A stretch of DNA of 17,289 bases, from positions 1 through 17,289 of the forward strand of contig DATGGA010000033.1 in the NCBI GenBank assembly GCA_035308765.1. Direction: 5' to 3'. A model generated the notes under the pieces. The model was given only the letters and a program-made list of their open reading frames with translations. It was not told where the DNA came from and made no database searches. Positions 1 to 6,765 of the stretch are shown here, piece by piece. The stretch's first letter is position 1, and each line of letters starts with the position of its first letter. The translations under genes and the position numbers were made by a program. The DNA is from RBG-16-66-20 sp035308765 (GTDB lineage Bacteria > Pseudomonadota > Gammaproteobacteria > Burkholderiales > SG8-39).

Positions 1-792
1 GACCCAGGCGATCGCGGCGCTGACCGGGTGCATGCCGCGCTGCTTGCAGAAGGCGACGAAGCGCTCGGCCGTCTCGAACATCCAGGTTTCGCCGTAGCGC
101 AGCTCGTACATCTTGTTGGTCTTGAGCCGCCCGCTCGCGGCACCGGAATACTTGCCCGACAACAGGCCCGCCGCGCCGGGGCTATAGGGGATGACGCCGA
201 TCTCGTTCGCGGCGGCCATCGGCAGGATCTCGACCTCGGCCTGGCGCTTGACCAGGTTGTACATCGGCTGCAGCACCTGCAGCCGCGCCCAGTTGTGCTT
301 CTTCTGGGTGTCCACGGCGCGCTGCGTCTGCCAGGCGGACCAGTTGCTGACCGCGGGATATAGGACCTTGCCGGCGCGCACCATGTCTTCCAGCGCGCGC
401 ATGGATTCCTCGATCGGCGTGAGCTTGTCGAACTGGTGCAGGAACAGCACGTCGACGCGGTCGGTCTGCAGGCGCTTGAGGCTCGCCTCGACCGCGCGGA
501 TGACGTGCCGCCGCGAGGTGCCGCGCGCATTCACGTCCTCGCCCATCGGGTTGAAACACTTGGTGGTGATGACCAGGTCGTCGCGGTGGCCGCGGATCAG
601 CGCGCCGAGGATCTCCTCGGAGCGGCCCTTGTTGTACTGGTCGGCGCAGTCGTAGAAGTTGATGCCGGCGTCGCGGCAGGCCTTGTACATGGCCGCGGAG
701 GTGACTTCATCGGCGTCGCCACCGAAAGACATGGTGCCGAAGCACAGTTCCGAGACCTGAACGCCGGTGCGGCCGAGAGGTTTGTGTTTCAT
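1..792 (-). CDS. Aldo/keto reductase, C-terminus beyond window
   Basis: NAD(P)H-dependent oxidoreductase of the aldo/keto reductase superfamily, a cytosolic (beta/alpha)8 barrel that reduces aldehydes or ketones; the substrate cannot be told. The protein begins MKHKPLGRTGVQVSELCFGT, the usual N-terminal strand and turn of the family. The catalytic tetrad is visible: Asp48 and Tyr53 in YDCADQY, Lys78 in VITTKCF and His119 in VLFLHQ. The motif GRSEEILG follows the Tyr, as is typical. 264 codons are present and the frame is still open at base 1; family members are about 310-350 residues, so some 50-90 are missing. The ATG at 790-792 is preceded on the minus strand by AGGAA at good Shine-Dalgarno distance. 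It starts 7 bp after the solute-binding protein gene, so the two are probably co-transcribed. Confidence 0.93.
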   Translation of the reverse strand, partial: MKHKPLGRTGVQVSELCFGTMSFGGDADEVTSAAMYKACRDAGINFYDCADQYNKGRSEEILGALIRGHRDDLVITTKCFNPMGEDVNARGTSRRHVIRAVEASLKRLQTDRVDVLFLHQFDKLTPIEESMRALEDMVRAGKVLYPAVSNWSAWQTQRAVDTQKKHNWARLQVLQPMYNLVKRQAEVEILPMAAANEIGVIPYSPGAAGLLSGKYSGAASGRLKTNKMYELRYGETWMFETAERFVAFCKQRGMHPVSAAIAWV

Positions 793-799
793 GCGGTTC

Positions 800-1591
800 C
801 TAATTCGTGATTGGCGCGACCGAAACGCCGCGCGCGCCGGTTTTCTCGATCGCGCGCGCGACCAGGCCTGACTTCTTGGCGTCGTCCACGACGCTTTGCA
901 GGTAGGCAAGGCCGGCGTCGCGGCCCTTCGGCACGGCGATGCTCTGCTGCACCGCCATGAAGCGTCCCTCGACGAGGCGCGACCCGGGCAGTTCCGCGCC
1001 GTGCCGGATGAGCGCCTGCGTCAATCCGGCGAGCGCGTCGGCCTTGCCGCTGGCGAGCAGGGCGAACGCGGTATCGTTGCCTGGCACCGACAGGAGCTGC
1101 GCCTGCTTCAGGTTGCGCTGCAGGTACAGCTCGTAGTTGGCGCGCGCCGGCGCCGCGACGCGCAGGCCCGCGCGATCGACTTCGGCAGCATTCCTGAGCG
1201 GTGATGCGCCAGGCACCAGATAGGTGGCATCGAGCTCGACATAGGCCGTCGTGAAGCCCATCAGCTTTTCGCGCGCCGGGTCGGACCCGAGGAATGCGAT
1301 GTCCCAGGCGCCGCTGGGGGCCGCATCGCCCATCGCAGCCACGCTGTCGTAGGCGACGATCTCGACGGGCACGCCGAGCCGGCGTCCGAGGTCGTTCGCC
1401 AGGTCCACGGCGACGCCGCGCGACTGGCCCGTGGCCTTGTCTTTCGTCGCAAGGATGAAATTTCCGTAGTTGATGCCCGCGCGGATTTTGCCGCCCGGCG
1501 CGAGATCGGCCCTTACGGCAGGCGTGATGTCAGGCATGGTGGCGCAGGATGCCACAAGTAATGCGCAGGCAAGTGTGAGCAGGCGAAACAT
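800..1591 (-). CDS. Family 3 extracellular solute-binding lipoprotein
   Basis: Predicted periplasmic substrate-binding protein of the SBP_bac_3 type (amino-acid or small polar solute binders), 263 residues, the usual family length. It opens MFRLLTLACALLVASC: a short n-region, hydrophobic core and lipobox VASC, so Cys16 should be lipidated and the protein anchored to a membrane. The mature part has the family hallmarks GVAVDLANDLGRRLGV (about residues 50-65) and WDIAFLGSDPAREKLMGFT (about 85-103). The ATG at 1589-1591 has AAGG upstream as a modest ribosome site. The open frame continues upstream past this ATG, but that part is antisense to the P450 and has no recognisable signal, so the lipoprotein start is preferred. 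No permease or ATPase gene is next to it, so it may serve a transporter encoded elsewhere or have a non-transport role. It is likely the first gene of a two-gene unit with the aldo/keto reductase. Confidence 0.88.
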   Translation of the reverse strand: MFRLLTLACALLVASCATMPDITPAVRADLAPGGKIRAGINYGNFILATKDKATGQSRGVAVDLANDLGRRLGVPVEIVAYDSVAAMGDAAPSGAWDIAFLGSDPAREKLMGFTTAYVELDATYLVPGASPLRNAAEVDRAGLRVAAPARANYELYLQRNLKQAQLLSVPGNDTAFALLASGKADALAGLTQALIRHGAELPGSRLVEGRFMAVQQSIAVPKGRDAGLAYLQSVVDDAKKSGLVARAIEKTGARGVSVAPITN

Positions 1592-1615
1592 CGGATGCCT
1601 TAGGAAGGTTTCCCG

Positions 1616-1621
1616 GATAAT
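1616..1621 (+). promoter_or_regulatory. Candidate -10 element for the P450 gene
   Basis: GATAAT lies exactly 6 bp before the P450 ATG, in the 36-bp divergent spacer. No convincing -35 hexamer stands 16-18 bp upstream. If used, transcription would start at or next to the ATG, giving a leaderless mRNA. In support, no Shine-Dalgarno sequence lies at a working distance; the only purine run, AGGAAGG at 1602-1608, is about 20 bp from the start codon. Confidence 0.35.
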
Positions 1622-1627
1622 TGCAGA

Positions 1628-2863
1628 ATGTCCGGCACCGAGGCAATCGATTTTCGTCCCGACGCGCCGGCGTTCCTCGCCGATCCCTTTCCGATCTACC
1701 GCCGCCTGCGGGAGGCGGACCCGGTGCACTGGAGTCCGCGCCTCAAGGCCTGGGTGCTGACGCGCTACGACGACGTGCGCCAGGTGCTGCTCGACCGCGA
1801 GGTGTCCTCGGACCGGCTGCGGCCGTTCTTCGCCACGCTCCCGGGGGAGGAGGCGGCGCGCATCGGTCAGATCATGCGCTACCTCACGCACTGGATGGTG
1901 TTCCGCGACCCGCCGGAGCACACCCGGCTGCGCCGCCTGACGGGCAAGGTGTTCCATCTCCAATCGATGAACGCGATGCGGCCGGCCGCGGAAGAACTGA
2001 CCGCGTGGCTGCTCGAACGCATCGGCGCGCGGCGCGACGTCGATTTCGTCGCCGACTTCGCGGGGCCGCTGCCGGCGCTGGTGATCATGGCGATGCTGGG
2101 TGTGCCGAAGGAGGAACTCGCGAAGGTAAAGCGCATGTCGGACGACATGGCTTTTTTCATCGGCAGCTCGCGCATGTCGCAGGACAAGTACGACATCGCC
2201 GAGAAGGCGACCAGGGAAATGGCGGGATTCTTTCTGGAGCTCGTTCAGGAAAGAAAACGGAAAGCAGAGCAGGACCTGCTCTCCCAACTGGTCAATCTCG
2301 AGGACAACGGCGACAGGCTTAGCGACGACGAACTCATCGCTACCTGCATCCTGCTGTTGTTCGCGGGCCACGAGACCACGACCAATCACATCGCCAACGG
2401 CCTGCTCGCGCTGCTGCGCTTCCCGCAGGAGATGCAGGCGCTGCGCGAGGACGCCGAACTCGCCCCGCGCGCGATCGAGGAGCTGCTGCGCTACGACGGG
2501 CCGAGCGGCGCGCAGGTGCGCGTGGTGAAAGTGCGGCAGGAATTGCGCGGAAAGTCCCTGGAGCCCGGCGACCGGGTGTTCCTGATGCTGAACGCGGCCA
2601 ACCGCGATCCGGAGACCTATGAGCAGCCGGACCGGCTGCAGCTCGCGCGGGGCGGCCCGGCGCATCTTACCTTCGGCTTTGGCATGCACATCTGCCTGGG
2701 CTTCCCGCTGGCGCGCATGGAGGGGCAGGTGGCGCTGCCCGCAGTGGTGCGGCACTGGAAGGACATCGAGCTCGCGCAGGCCGGGGACCGCATCGAGTGG
2801 CTCAACTCCATGGTATTCCGCGGCATGAAGTCGCTGCCACTGCGCGTGGCTGGCCCGGCGTAA
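1628..2863 (+). CDS. Cytochrome P450 (soluble bacterial type)
   Basis: Haem-thiolate monooxygenase of 411 residues, the usual size for soluble class I bacterial P450s, with no membrane anchor. Motifs in order: the I-helix oxygen-activation signature AGHETT at residues 246-251 with the acid-alcohol pair Glu249-Thr250; the K-helix ExxR at Glu285-Arg288; and the haem-binding loop FGFGMHICLG at 349-358, where Cys356 is the axial iron ligand. PGDRVFLMLNAANRDP before the haem loop is also typical. It should insert one oxygen atom from O2 into an organic substrate, using electrons from a ferredoxin and reductase. No redox partner gene is nearby, so partners are probably shared, and the substrate cannot be read from the sequence. 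The gene is divergent from the solute-binding protein gene. The ATG at 1628 gives the normal family N-terminus. Confidence 0.96.
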   Translation: MSGTEAIDFRPDAPAFLADPFPIYRRLREADPVHWSPRLKAWVLTRYDDVRQVLLDREVSSDRLRPFFATLPGEEAARIGQIMRYLTHWMVFRDPPEHTRLRRLTGKVFHLQSMNAMRPAAEELTAWLLERIGARRDVDFVADFAGPLPALVIMAMLGVPKEELAKVKRMSDDMAFFIGSSRMSQDKYDIAEKATREMAGFFLELVQERKRKAEQDLLSQLVNLEDNGDRLSDDELIATCILLLFAGHETTTNHIANGLLALLRFPQEMQALREDAELAPRAIEELLRYDGPSGAQVRVVKVRQELRGKSLEPGDRVFLMLNAANRDPETYEQPDRLQLARGGPAHLTFGFGMHICLGFPLARMEGQVALPAVVRHWKDIELAQAGDRIEWLNSMVFRGMKSLPLRVAGPA

Positions 2864-2964
2864 GGGCTATAGGAGGGCGGCTTCGATGGCCGCGGCCGCT
2901 GCGAGCAGGAATCTCATCGATTCATCCGGCCCCGGCCACTGCGATATTTTAAGCGCGCAAGCGG

Positions 2965-2970
2965 TATCAT
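2965..2970 (+). promoter_or_regulatory. Candidate -10 element for the permease gene
   Basis: TATCAT lies 8 bp before the chosen permease start at 2979, at the end of a 115-bp spacer after the P450 gene. There is no good -35 hexamer and no Shine-Dalgarno sequence before the ATG, so a very short or absent leader is possible. The rest of the spacer shows no gene and no clear terminator. Confidence 0.3.
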
Positions 2971-2978
2971 CGATTTCC

Positions 2979-4037
2979 ATGAGCGAGCCGCACATCGACC
3001 TCACGCGCACGACCCTGGCCGTGCTGTTTCTTGGCGGCCTCGTCCTGGTTTCCTTCTGGATCCTGAGTCCGTTTCTCGGCGCGTTGATCTGGGCCACCAT
3101 GATCGTCGTCGCGACCTGGCCGCTGATGCTGCGCGTGCAGCGCTGGCTGCGAGGCAGGCGGTGGCTCGCTGTCACCGTCATGGTGCTCGGCCTGCTGCTG
3201 GTGTTCGTCGTGCCGCTCACGCTTGCGATCGCCACCATCGCCGAACATGCCGACGACATCGTCGCTCTGGCGAAGAAGCTGCAGGGCTACCACCTGCCGC
3301 CGCCGCCGGATTGGCTGGGCGCGCTGCCGCTGGTCGGCGATTGGGCCGTTACCACGTGGGACACCGTCGCTGCCAAGGGCGTGCACGATCTTGTCGCGCA
3401 GGCCGAACCCTACGTGGGCGCAGGCGCGCAATGGTTCCTCTCCAAAGTGAGCAGTTTCGGGCTGGTGTTCATCCAGTTCCTGCTGACCGTGATTCTGTCG
3501 GCCATCCTGTACGCGAATGGCGAAGCCTGGGCCGAGTGGCTGGCGGGTTTCGGCAGGCGGCTGGCGAACGAGCGCGGCGCGCAGGCCGTGGAACTGACGG
3601 GGCAGGCGATCCGCAGCGTCGCGCTCGGAGTGGTGGTGACGGCGATCGCCCAGTCCGTCCTCGGAGGCATCGCGCTGGCGATCGCCGGCGTGCCGCTCGC
3701 TGCCGTGCTGACGGCGATCATGTTCGTGCTGTGCATCGCGCAGCTCGGACCCGTTCTCGTGCTCGCGCCCGCCGTCGGCTGGCTCTACTGGAATGACAGC
3801 ACCGGCTGGGCCACTTTCCTGCTCGTGTGCACCATCTTCGTCGGTACGATCGACAATTTCCTGCGCCCCTTGCTCATCAAGCGGGGCGCCGACCTGCCGC
3901 TGCTGCTGATCTTCGCCGGGGTCATTGGCGGCATGCTGTCCTTCGGCCTGGTGGGCATTTTCGTCGGACCGGTGGTGCTGGCGGTGACCTACACGCTGCT
4001 CGATGCGTGGGTGAATGACAAGCGGGCGCCGGCTTGA
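2979..4037 (+). CDS. AI-2E family transporter (YdiK-like permease)
   Basis: Polytopic inner-membrane protein of 352 residues in the AI-2E transporter family (E. coli TqsA/YdiK relatives; the autoinducer-2 export role is shown for few members, so the substrate here is unknown). Two hydrophobic segments lie in the first 55 residues and a third at about 62-85. A soluble loop follows (about 86-150, with a PPPPDW stretch), then at least four further hydrophobic segments. Family signatures are IAQLGPVLVLAP and, near the C-terminus, DNFLRPLLIKRGADLPLLL followed by GGMLSFGLVGIFVGPVVLA. The frame is open to an ATG at 2886, but the alanine-rich 31-residue extension looks non-coding and MSEPHIDLTRTT directly before the first membrane segment is the better start. 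Its last codons lie just upstream of, or overlap by 23 bp with, the LpxA-like gene, depending on that gene's start. Confidence 0.9.
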   Translation: MSEPHIDLTRTTLAVLFLGGLVLVSFWILSPFLGALIWATMIVVATWPLMLRVQRWLRGRRWLAVTVMVLGLLLVFVVPLTLAIATIAEHADDIVALAKKLQGYHLPPPPDWLGALPLVGDWAVTTWDTVAAKGVHDLVAQAEPYVGAGAQWFLSKVSSFGLVFIQFLLTVILSAILYANGEAWAEWLAGFGRRLANERGAQAVELTGQAIRSVALGVVVTAIAQSVLGGIALAIAGVPLAAVLTAIMFVLCIAQLGPVLVLAPAVGWLYWNDSTGWATFLLVCTIFVGTIDNFLRPLLIKRGADLPLLLIFAGVIGGMLSFGLVGIFVGPVVLAVTYTLLDAWVNDKRAPA

Positions 4038-4077
4038 GGCAGCATTCCGCGATGGCGCACCGGATATCTATGCTCCC

Positions 4078-4860
4078 GTGACCATCCATCCCACCGCCCT
4101 AGTCGCCGCCGGCGCCAGGCTTGGCGATGGCGTCCTCGTGGGCCCCTACGTGGTCATCGAGGACGATGCTGTTGTCGGCGATGGTTGCCGGATCGCCAGC
4201 CACGCGGTGATCAAGCGCCGCACGCGGATGGGAGCGCGCAACAGCGTCGCCGAGCACGCCGTGATCGGCGGTGATCCGCAGGACTTCAAGTTCAGGGATT
4301 GCGACAGCACGACCGAGATCGGCGACGACAATTCGATCCGGGAAGGCGTCACCATCCACCGCGGTTCCCGGCCCGGGAGCGCCACGCGTGTGGGCTCGCG
4401 CTGTTTTCTCATGGCGTACTGCCATGTCGCCCACGACTGTCAGGTCGGCAATGACGTGGTCATCGTCAACAGCTCCAACCTGGCGGGGGAGGTCGTGGTG
4501 GGCGATCGCGCCTTCATCTCGGGAGGGGTGGGCGTGCACCAGTTCTGCCGCATCGGCCGCAACGCCATGATCGGCGGCCTTGCCAGGATTTCCCAGGACG
4601 CTCTGCCGTTCTGCATTACCGAGGGCAGTCCGGCGCGGGCCCGCGGCCTCAACCGCGTCGGGCTGAAGCGTAGCGGTTTTCCGATTTCGGAAATCACCGC
4701 ATTGAAGCAGGCCTACCGCCTGCTCGATTCCCCTGGGGTCAGTTTGCGCGAGGCCCTCGAGCGCATGGCTGCGATTGACGGCGCTGCCGTTGCAGAGTTG
4801 AAAATTTTCATCGAGGAATCCCGGCGCGGCTTTGCGCATCCGAAAACCGGCGGCGATTGA
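4078..4860 (+). CDS. lpxA: LpxA-like acyl-ACP--UDP-GlcNAc O-acyltransferase
   Basis: Left-handed beta-helix acyltransferase of the LpxA family, which in the cytoplasm moves a 3-hydroxyacyl chain from acyl carrier protein to UDP-GlcNAc, the first step of lipid A synthesis. From the GTG at 4078 it has 260 residues, close to the usual 255-265, and begins VTIHPTALVAAGARLG, matching the MIHPTA start of the family. An ATG at 4015 in the same frame would add 21 residues and overlap the permease gene by 23 bp; it is possible but less family-like. Visible: VTIHRGS, HVAHDC with His116 and the catalytic-base equivalent His119 (E. coli His125), VHQFC with His154 (E. coli His160), GLKRSGF, and the alpha-helical C-terminal domain. 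The residue matching E. coli His144 is Glu138 (LAGEV). The gene is not next to lpxD, fabZ or lpxB, so it may be a paralogue acting on a related sugar nucleotide rather than the housekeeping enzyme. Confidence 0.87.
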   Translation: MTIHPTALVAAGARLGDGVLVGPYVVIEDDAVVGDGCRIASHAVIKRRTRMGARNSVAEHAVIGGDPQDFKFRDCDSTTEIGDDNSIREGVTIHRGSRPGSATRVGSRCFLMAYCHVAHDCQVGNDVVIVNSSNLAGEVVVGDRAFISGGVGVHQFCRIGRNAMIGGLARISQDALPFCITEGSPARARGLNRVGLKRSGFPISEITALKQAYRLLDSPGVSLREALERMAAIDGAAVAELKIFIEESRRGFAHPKTGGD

Positions 4861-4870
4861 CCGCAGTCAA
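4857..4870. promoter_or_regulatory. FNR/Anr-type box upstream of the transporter
   Basis: TTGACCGCAGTCAA is a perfect inverted repeat, TTGAC-N4-GTCAA, matching the half-site pattern of the CRP/FNR family of oxygen or redox regulators (TTGAY-N4-RTCAA). It overlaps the stop codon of the LpxA-like gene and lies about 157 bp before the transporter ATG. No good -10 hexamer lies at the spacing for class II activation. An AT-rich TAATATGAAT stretch at 4941-4950 is about 80-90 bp from the box centre, which would fit upstream (class I) activation. A near-identical box lies before the formate dehydrogenase genes. Confidence 0.7.
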
Positions 4871-5014
4871 GGAAATTGCCGGACACAGAACTCGCTGCGC
4901 TGCACAACAGTGCCTTGGGGCGACGCTGGGCTGCTTCCGGTAATATGAATGAATAAAGCTGTGCCGCAAGCTGTTAAGCAAGCGGCGATATAGAAAGTAG
5001 TTTTTCCGCGACCT

Positions 5015-5021
5015 GAGGAGG
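5015..5021 (+). promoter_or_regulatory. Strong Shine-Dalgarno of the transporter gene
   Basis: GAGGAGG stands 5 bp before the ATG at 5027. It fixes this start over the internal ATG at 5060. The 166-bp spacer before the transporter otherwise holds the FNR-type box and an imperfect GCCGC/GCGGC hairpin around 4963-4986 that has no directly following T-run. Confidence 0.85.
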
Positions 5022-5026
5022 CGTGA

Positions 5027-6691
5027 ATGAGCGAAGCGACGGGGGTATTGGCAGGGGGCATGAACGGGCAAGTCGGTCTGCTCGCCAAGGAGCGGATCGT
5101 CGCGGGGCCCGGATTCAATCGCTGGCTGGTGCCGCCGGCGGCGCTGGCGATCCACCTGTGCATCGGCATGGCCTACGGTTTCAGCGTGTTCTGGCTGCCG
5201 CTGTCGCGCGCGCTCAACGCCAAATCGGCGATTGCCTGCCCGGCCGACATGTCGTTCATCGCGGGATTGTTCGTGACGACCTGCGATTGGAAAATCAGCG
5301 AACTGGGCTGGATGTTCACGCTGTTCTTCGTGTTCCTCGGCGGCGCGGCCGCGATCTGGGGCGGCTGGCTCGAGCACGCCGGCCCGCGCAAAGCCGGCTT
5401 TGTCGCCGCTTTGTGCTGGTGCGGAGGTCTGGTTCTCGGTGCCATCGCGGTCTATACCCATCAACTCTGGCTGATGTGGATCGGGCCCGGCATGCTGGGC
5501 GGCATCGGCCTCGGTCTCGGCTATATCTCGCCGGTTTCGACGCTGATCAAATGGTTTCCTGACCGCCGCGGCATGGCCACTGGATTCGCCATTGCGGGCT
5601 TCGGCGGCGGCGCGATGATTGGTGCGCCGCTCGCGGACAATCTGATGAAGTACTTCGCCACACCTACCTCGGTGGGCGTGTGGGAAACCTACCTGGCGAT
5701 GGCGGCGATCTATTTCGTCTTCATGACCTGCGGTGCATTCGGCTACCGCATTCCGCCGACCGGCTGGAAGCCGGCAGGCTGGATGCCGCCCGCTAACCAG
5801 AACACCATGATCACTGCGCGCCACGTGCACTTGGACGAGGCGCACAAAACGCCGCAGTTCTGGCTGATCTGGTGGGTGCTGTGCCTCAACGTGACTGCTG
5901 GCATCGGCATCATCGGCATGGCCTCGCCGATGCTGCAGGAAGTGTTCGCCGGCCAGCTGCTCGGTGTGGACGTCAAGTTCAACGACCTGTCGGCCCTGCA
6001 GAAGGGCCAGATCGCCGCGATCGCCGCAGGATTCGCCGGCCTGATCAGCCTGTTCAACATCCTCGGGCGGGTTGTCTGGGCCTCCAGTTCCGACTACTTT
6101 GGCCGGAAGATGACCTATTTCATCTTCTTCGCTCTCGGGATCCTGATGTACGCGTCGGCGCCCTGGTCGGGCCACAACCACAACATCGCGCTGTTCGTGG
6201 GCGCGTTCTGCATCATCCTGTCCATGTACGGCGGTGGTTTCGCCACGGTGCCGGCGTATCTGGCGGACATGTTTGGCACGCAGATGGTGGGCGCAATCCA
6301 CGGGCGACTGCTGACGGCGTGGTCTGCCGCCGGGATCTTCGGCCCGGTGATCGTGAACTACATGCGCGAGTATCAACTCGCGCAAGGCGTGCCGCGGGCG
6401 CAGGTGTACGACACCACGGCTTACATCCTTTGCGCCCTGCTGGCGGTCGGCTTCGTCTGCAACTGGCTGGTGAAGCCGGTGGCCGACAAGCACTTCATGA
6501 CCGACGCCGAACTGGAGGCCGAGCGCAAGCTCGCGCACGAGGCGGCCAAGGCCACCGAGGTCAAAGGCGCGCAGGTGGATGACACGCCGACCAGCCCGAT
6601 GGTCGTTCTTCTGGCCTGGCTGTTTGTGGGCGTGCCGCTGGCTTGGGGTGCGTGGATCACATTCGGAAAAGCCTTGATCCTGTTCAAATAG
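5027..6691 (+). CDS. OFA-family MFS transporter (oxalate/formate type)
   Basis: Inner-membrane major facilitator of 554 residues in the OFA (oxalate:formate antiporter) family. It opens, after a short hydrophilic tail, with FNRWLVPPAALAIHLCIGMA, the family's first membrane segment. LGWMFTLFFVFLGG, the conserved loop SPVSTLIKWFPDRRGMATGF, FGGGAMIGAPL and, in the second half, GGGFATVPAYLADMFGT follow; most of the rest is hydrophobic helices. The first external loop (about residues 65-85) carries two cysteines, in ACPAD and TTCDW, that could pair. After about residue 480 a charged segment (MTDAELEAERKLAHEAAKA) is followed by one more hydrophobic helix at the C-terminus, so the protein is longer than OxlT (about 420). 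Formate dehydrogenase genes directly downstream favour formate and/or oxalate as substrate; this is inference, since the family also carries other monocarboxylates. Confidence 0.9.
   Translation: MSEATGVLAGGMNGQVGLLAKERIVAGPGFNRWLVPPAALAIHLCIGMAYGFSVFWLPLSRALNAKSAIACPADMSFIAGLFVTTCDWKISELGWMFTLFFVFLGGAAAIWGGWLEHAGPRKAGFVAALCWCGGLVLGAIAVYTHQLWLMWIGPGMLGGIGLGLGYISPVSTLIKWFPDRRGMATGFAIAGFGGGAMIGAPLADNLMKYFATPTSVGVWETYLAMAAIYFVFMTCGAFGYRIPPTGWKPAGWMPPANQNTMITARHVHLDEAHKTPQFWLIWWVLCLNVTAGIGIIGMASPMLQEVFAGQLLGVDVKFNDLSALQKGQIAAIAAGFAGLISLFNILGRVVWASSSDYFGRKMTYFIFFALGILMYASAPWSGHNHNIALFVGAFCIILSMYGGGFATVPAYLADMFGTQMVGAIHGRLLTAWSAAGIFGPVIVNYMREYQLAQGVPRAQVYDTTAYILCALLAVGFVCNWLVKPVADKHFMTDAELEAERKLAHEAAKATEVKGAQVDDTPTSPMVVLLAWLFVGVPLAWGAWITFGKALILFK
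6674..6687. promoter_or_regulatory. Weak third FNR-like site
   Basis: TTGATCCTGTTCAA matches TTGAT-N4-ATCAA with one mismatch in the second half. It lies inside the last codons of the transporter gene. Its centre is exactly 43 bp, about four helical turns, upstream of the perfect box at 6717-6730. It may be chance, or a secondary site for the same regulator. Confidence 0.25.
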
Positions 6692-6716
6692 GCGTGCGCG
6701 CTGGCGGGGGCCGGGG

Positions 6717-6730
6717 TTGACCGTAGTCAA
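6717..6730. promoter_or_regulatory. FNR/Anr-type box of the formate dehydrogenase genes
   Basis: TTGACCGTAGTCAA is a perfect TTGAC-N4-GTCAA palindrome, differing from the box at 4857-4870 only in one spacer base. Its centre (6723.5) is about 41.5-42.5 bp upstream of the start expected from the GATAAT at 6754-6759, the classical position for class II activation by FNR-type regulators. This suggests induction of the dehydrogenase under low oxygen, or by a related CRP/FNR-family regulator such as Dnr or FixK. Confidence 0.75.
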
Positions 6731-6753
6731 GCATTTTTGCGCAGTGGTGAGCC

Positions 6754-6759
6754 GATAAT
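6754..6759 (+). promoter_or_regulatory. -10 element of the formate dehydrogenase promoter
   Basis: GATAAT lies 6 bp before the GTG start at 6766 and about 24 bp downstream of the FNR-type box. With a normal 6-7 bp spacing the first transcribed base is 6765 or 6766, so the mRNA would begin at the start codon. There is no Shine-Dalgarno sequence, and no separate -35 is expected at an activator-dependent promoter of this layout. Confidence 0.55.
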
Positions 6760-6765
6760 GGCTGG

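Noticed and set aside
1592..2755. Upstream extension of the solute-binding protein frame, giving a 651-residue protein
   Set aside because: The added part is antisense to the P450 and of unnatural composition; the lipoprotein signal at 1589-1591 marks the real start.
2886..2978. Earlier start for the AI-2E permease, adding 31 residues
   Set aside because: The extension is Ala/Ser-rich, not membrane-like and not typical of the family, and it covers the likely promoter region.
4963..5006. GCCGC/GCGGC hairpin with TTTTT further on as a terminator after the LpxA-like gene
   Set aside because: Only a 5-bp stem with a 14-base loop, and the T-run is more than ten bases away from the stem.
4808..6730. 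640-codon open frame on the minus strand opposite the transporter
   Set aside because: Arg/His/Ala-rich translation with no domain, antisense to a clear MFS gene with a strong ribosome site.
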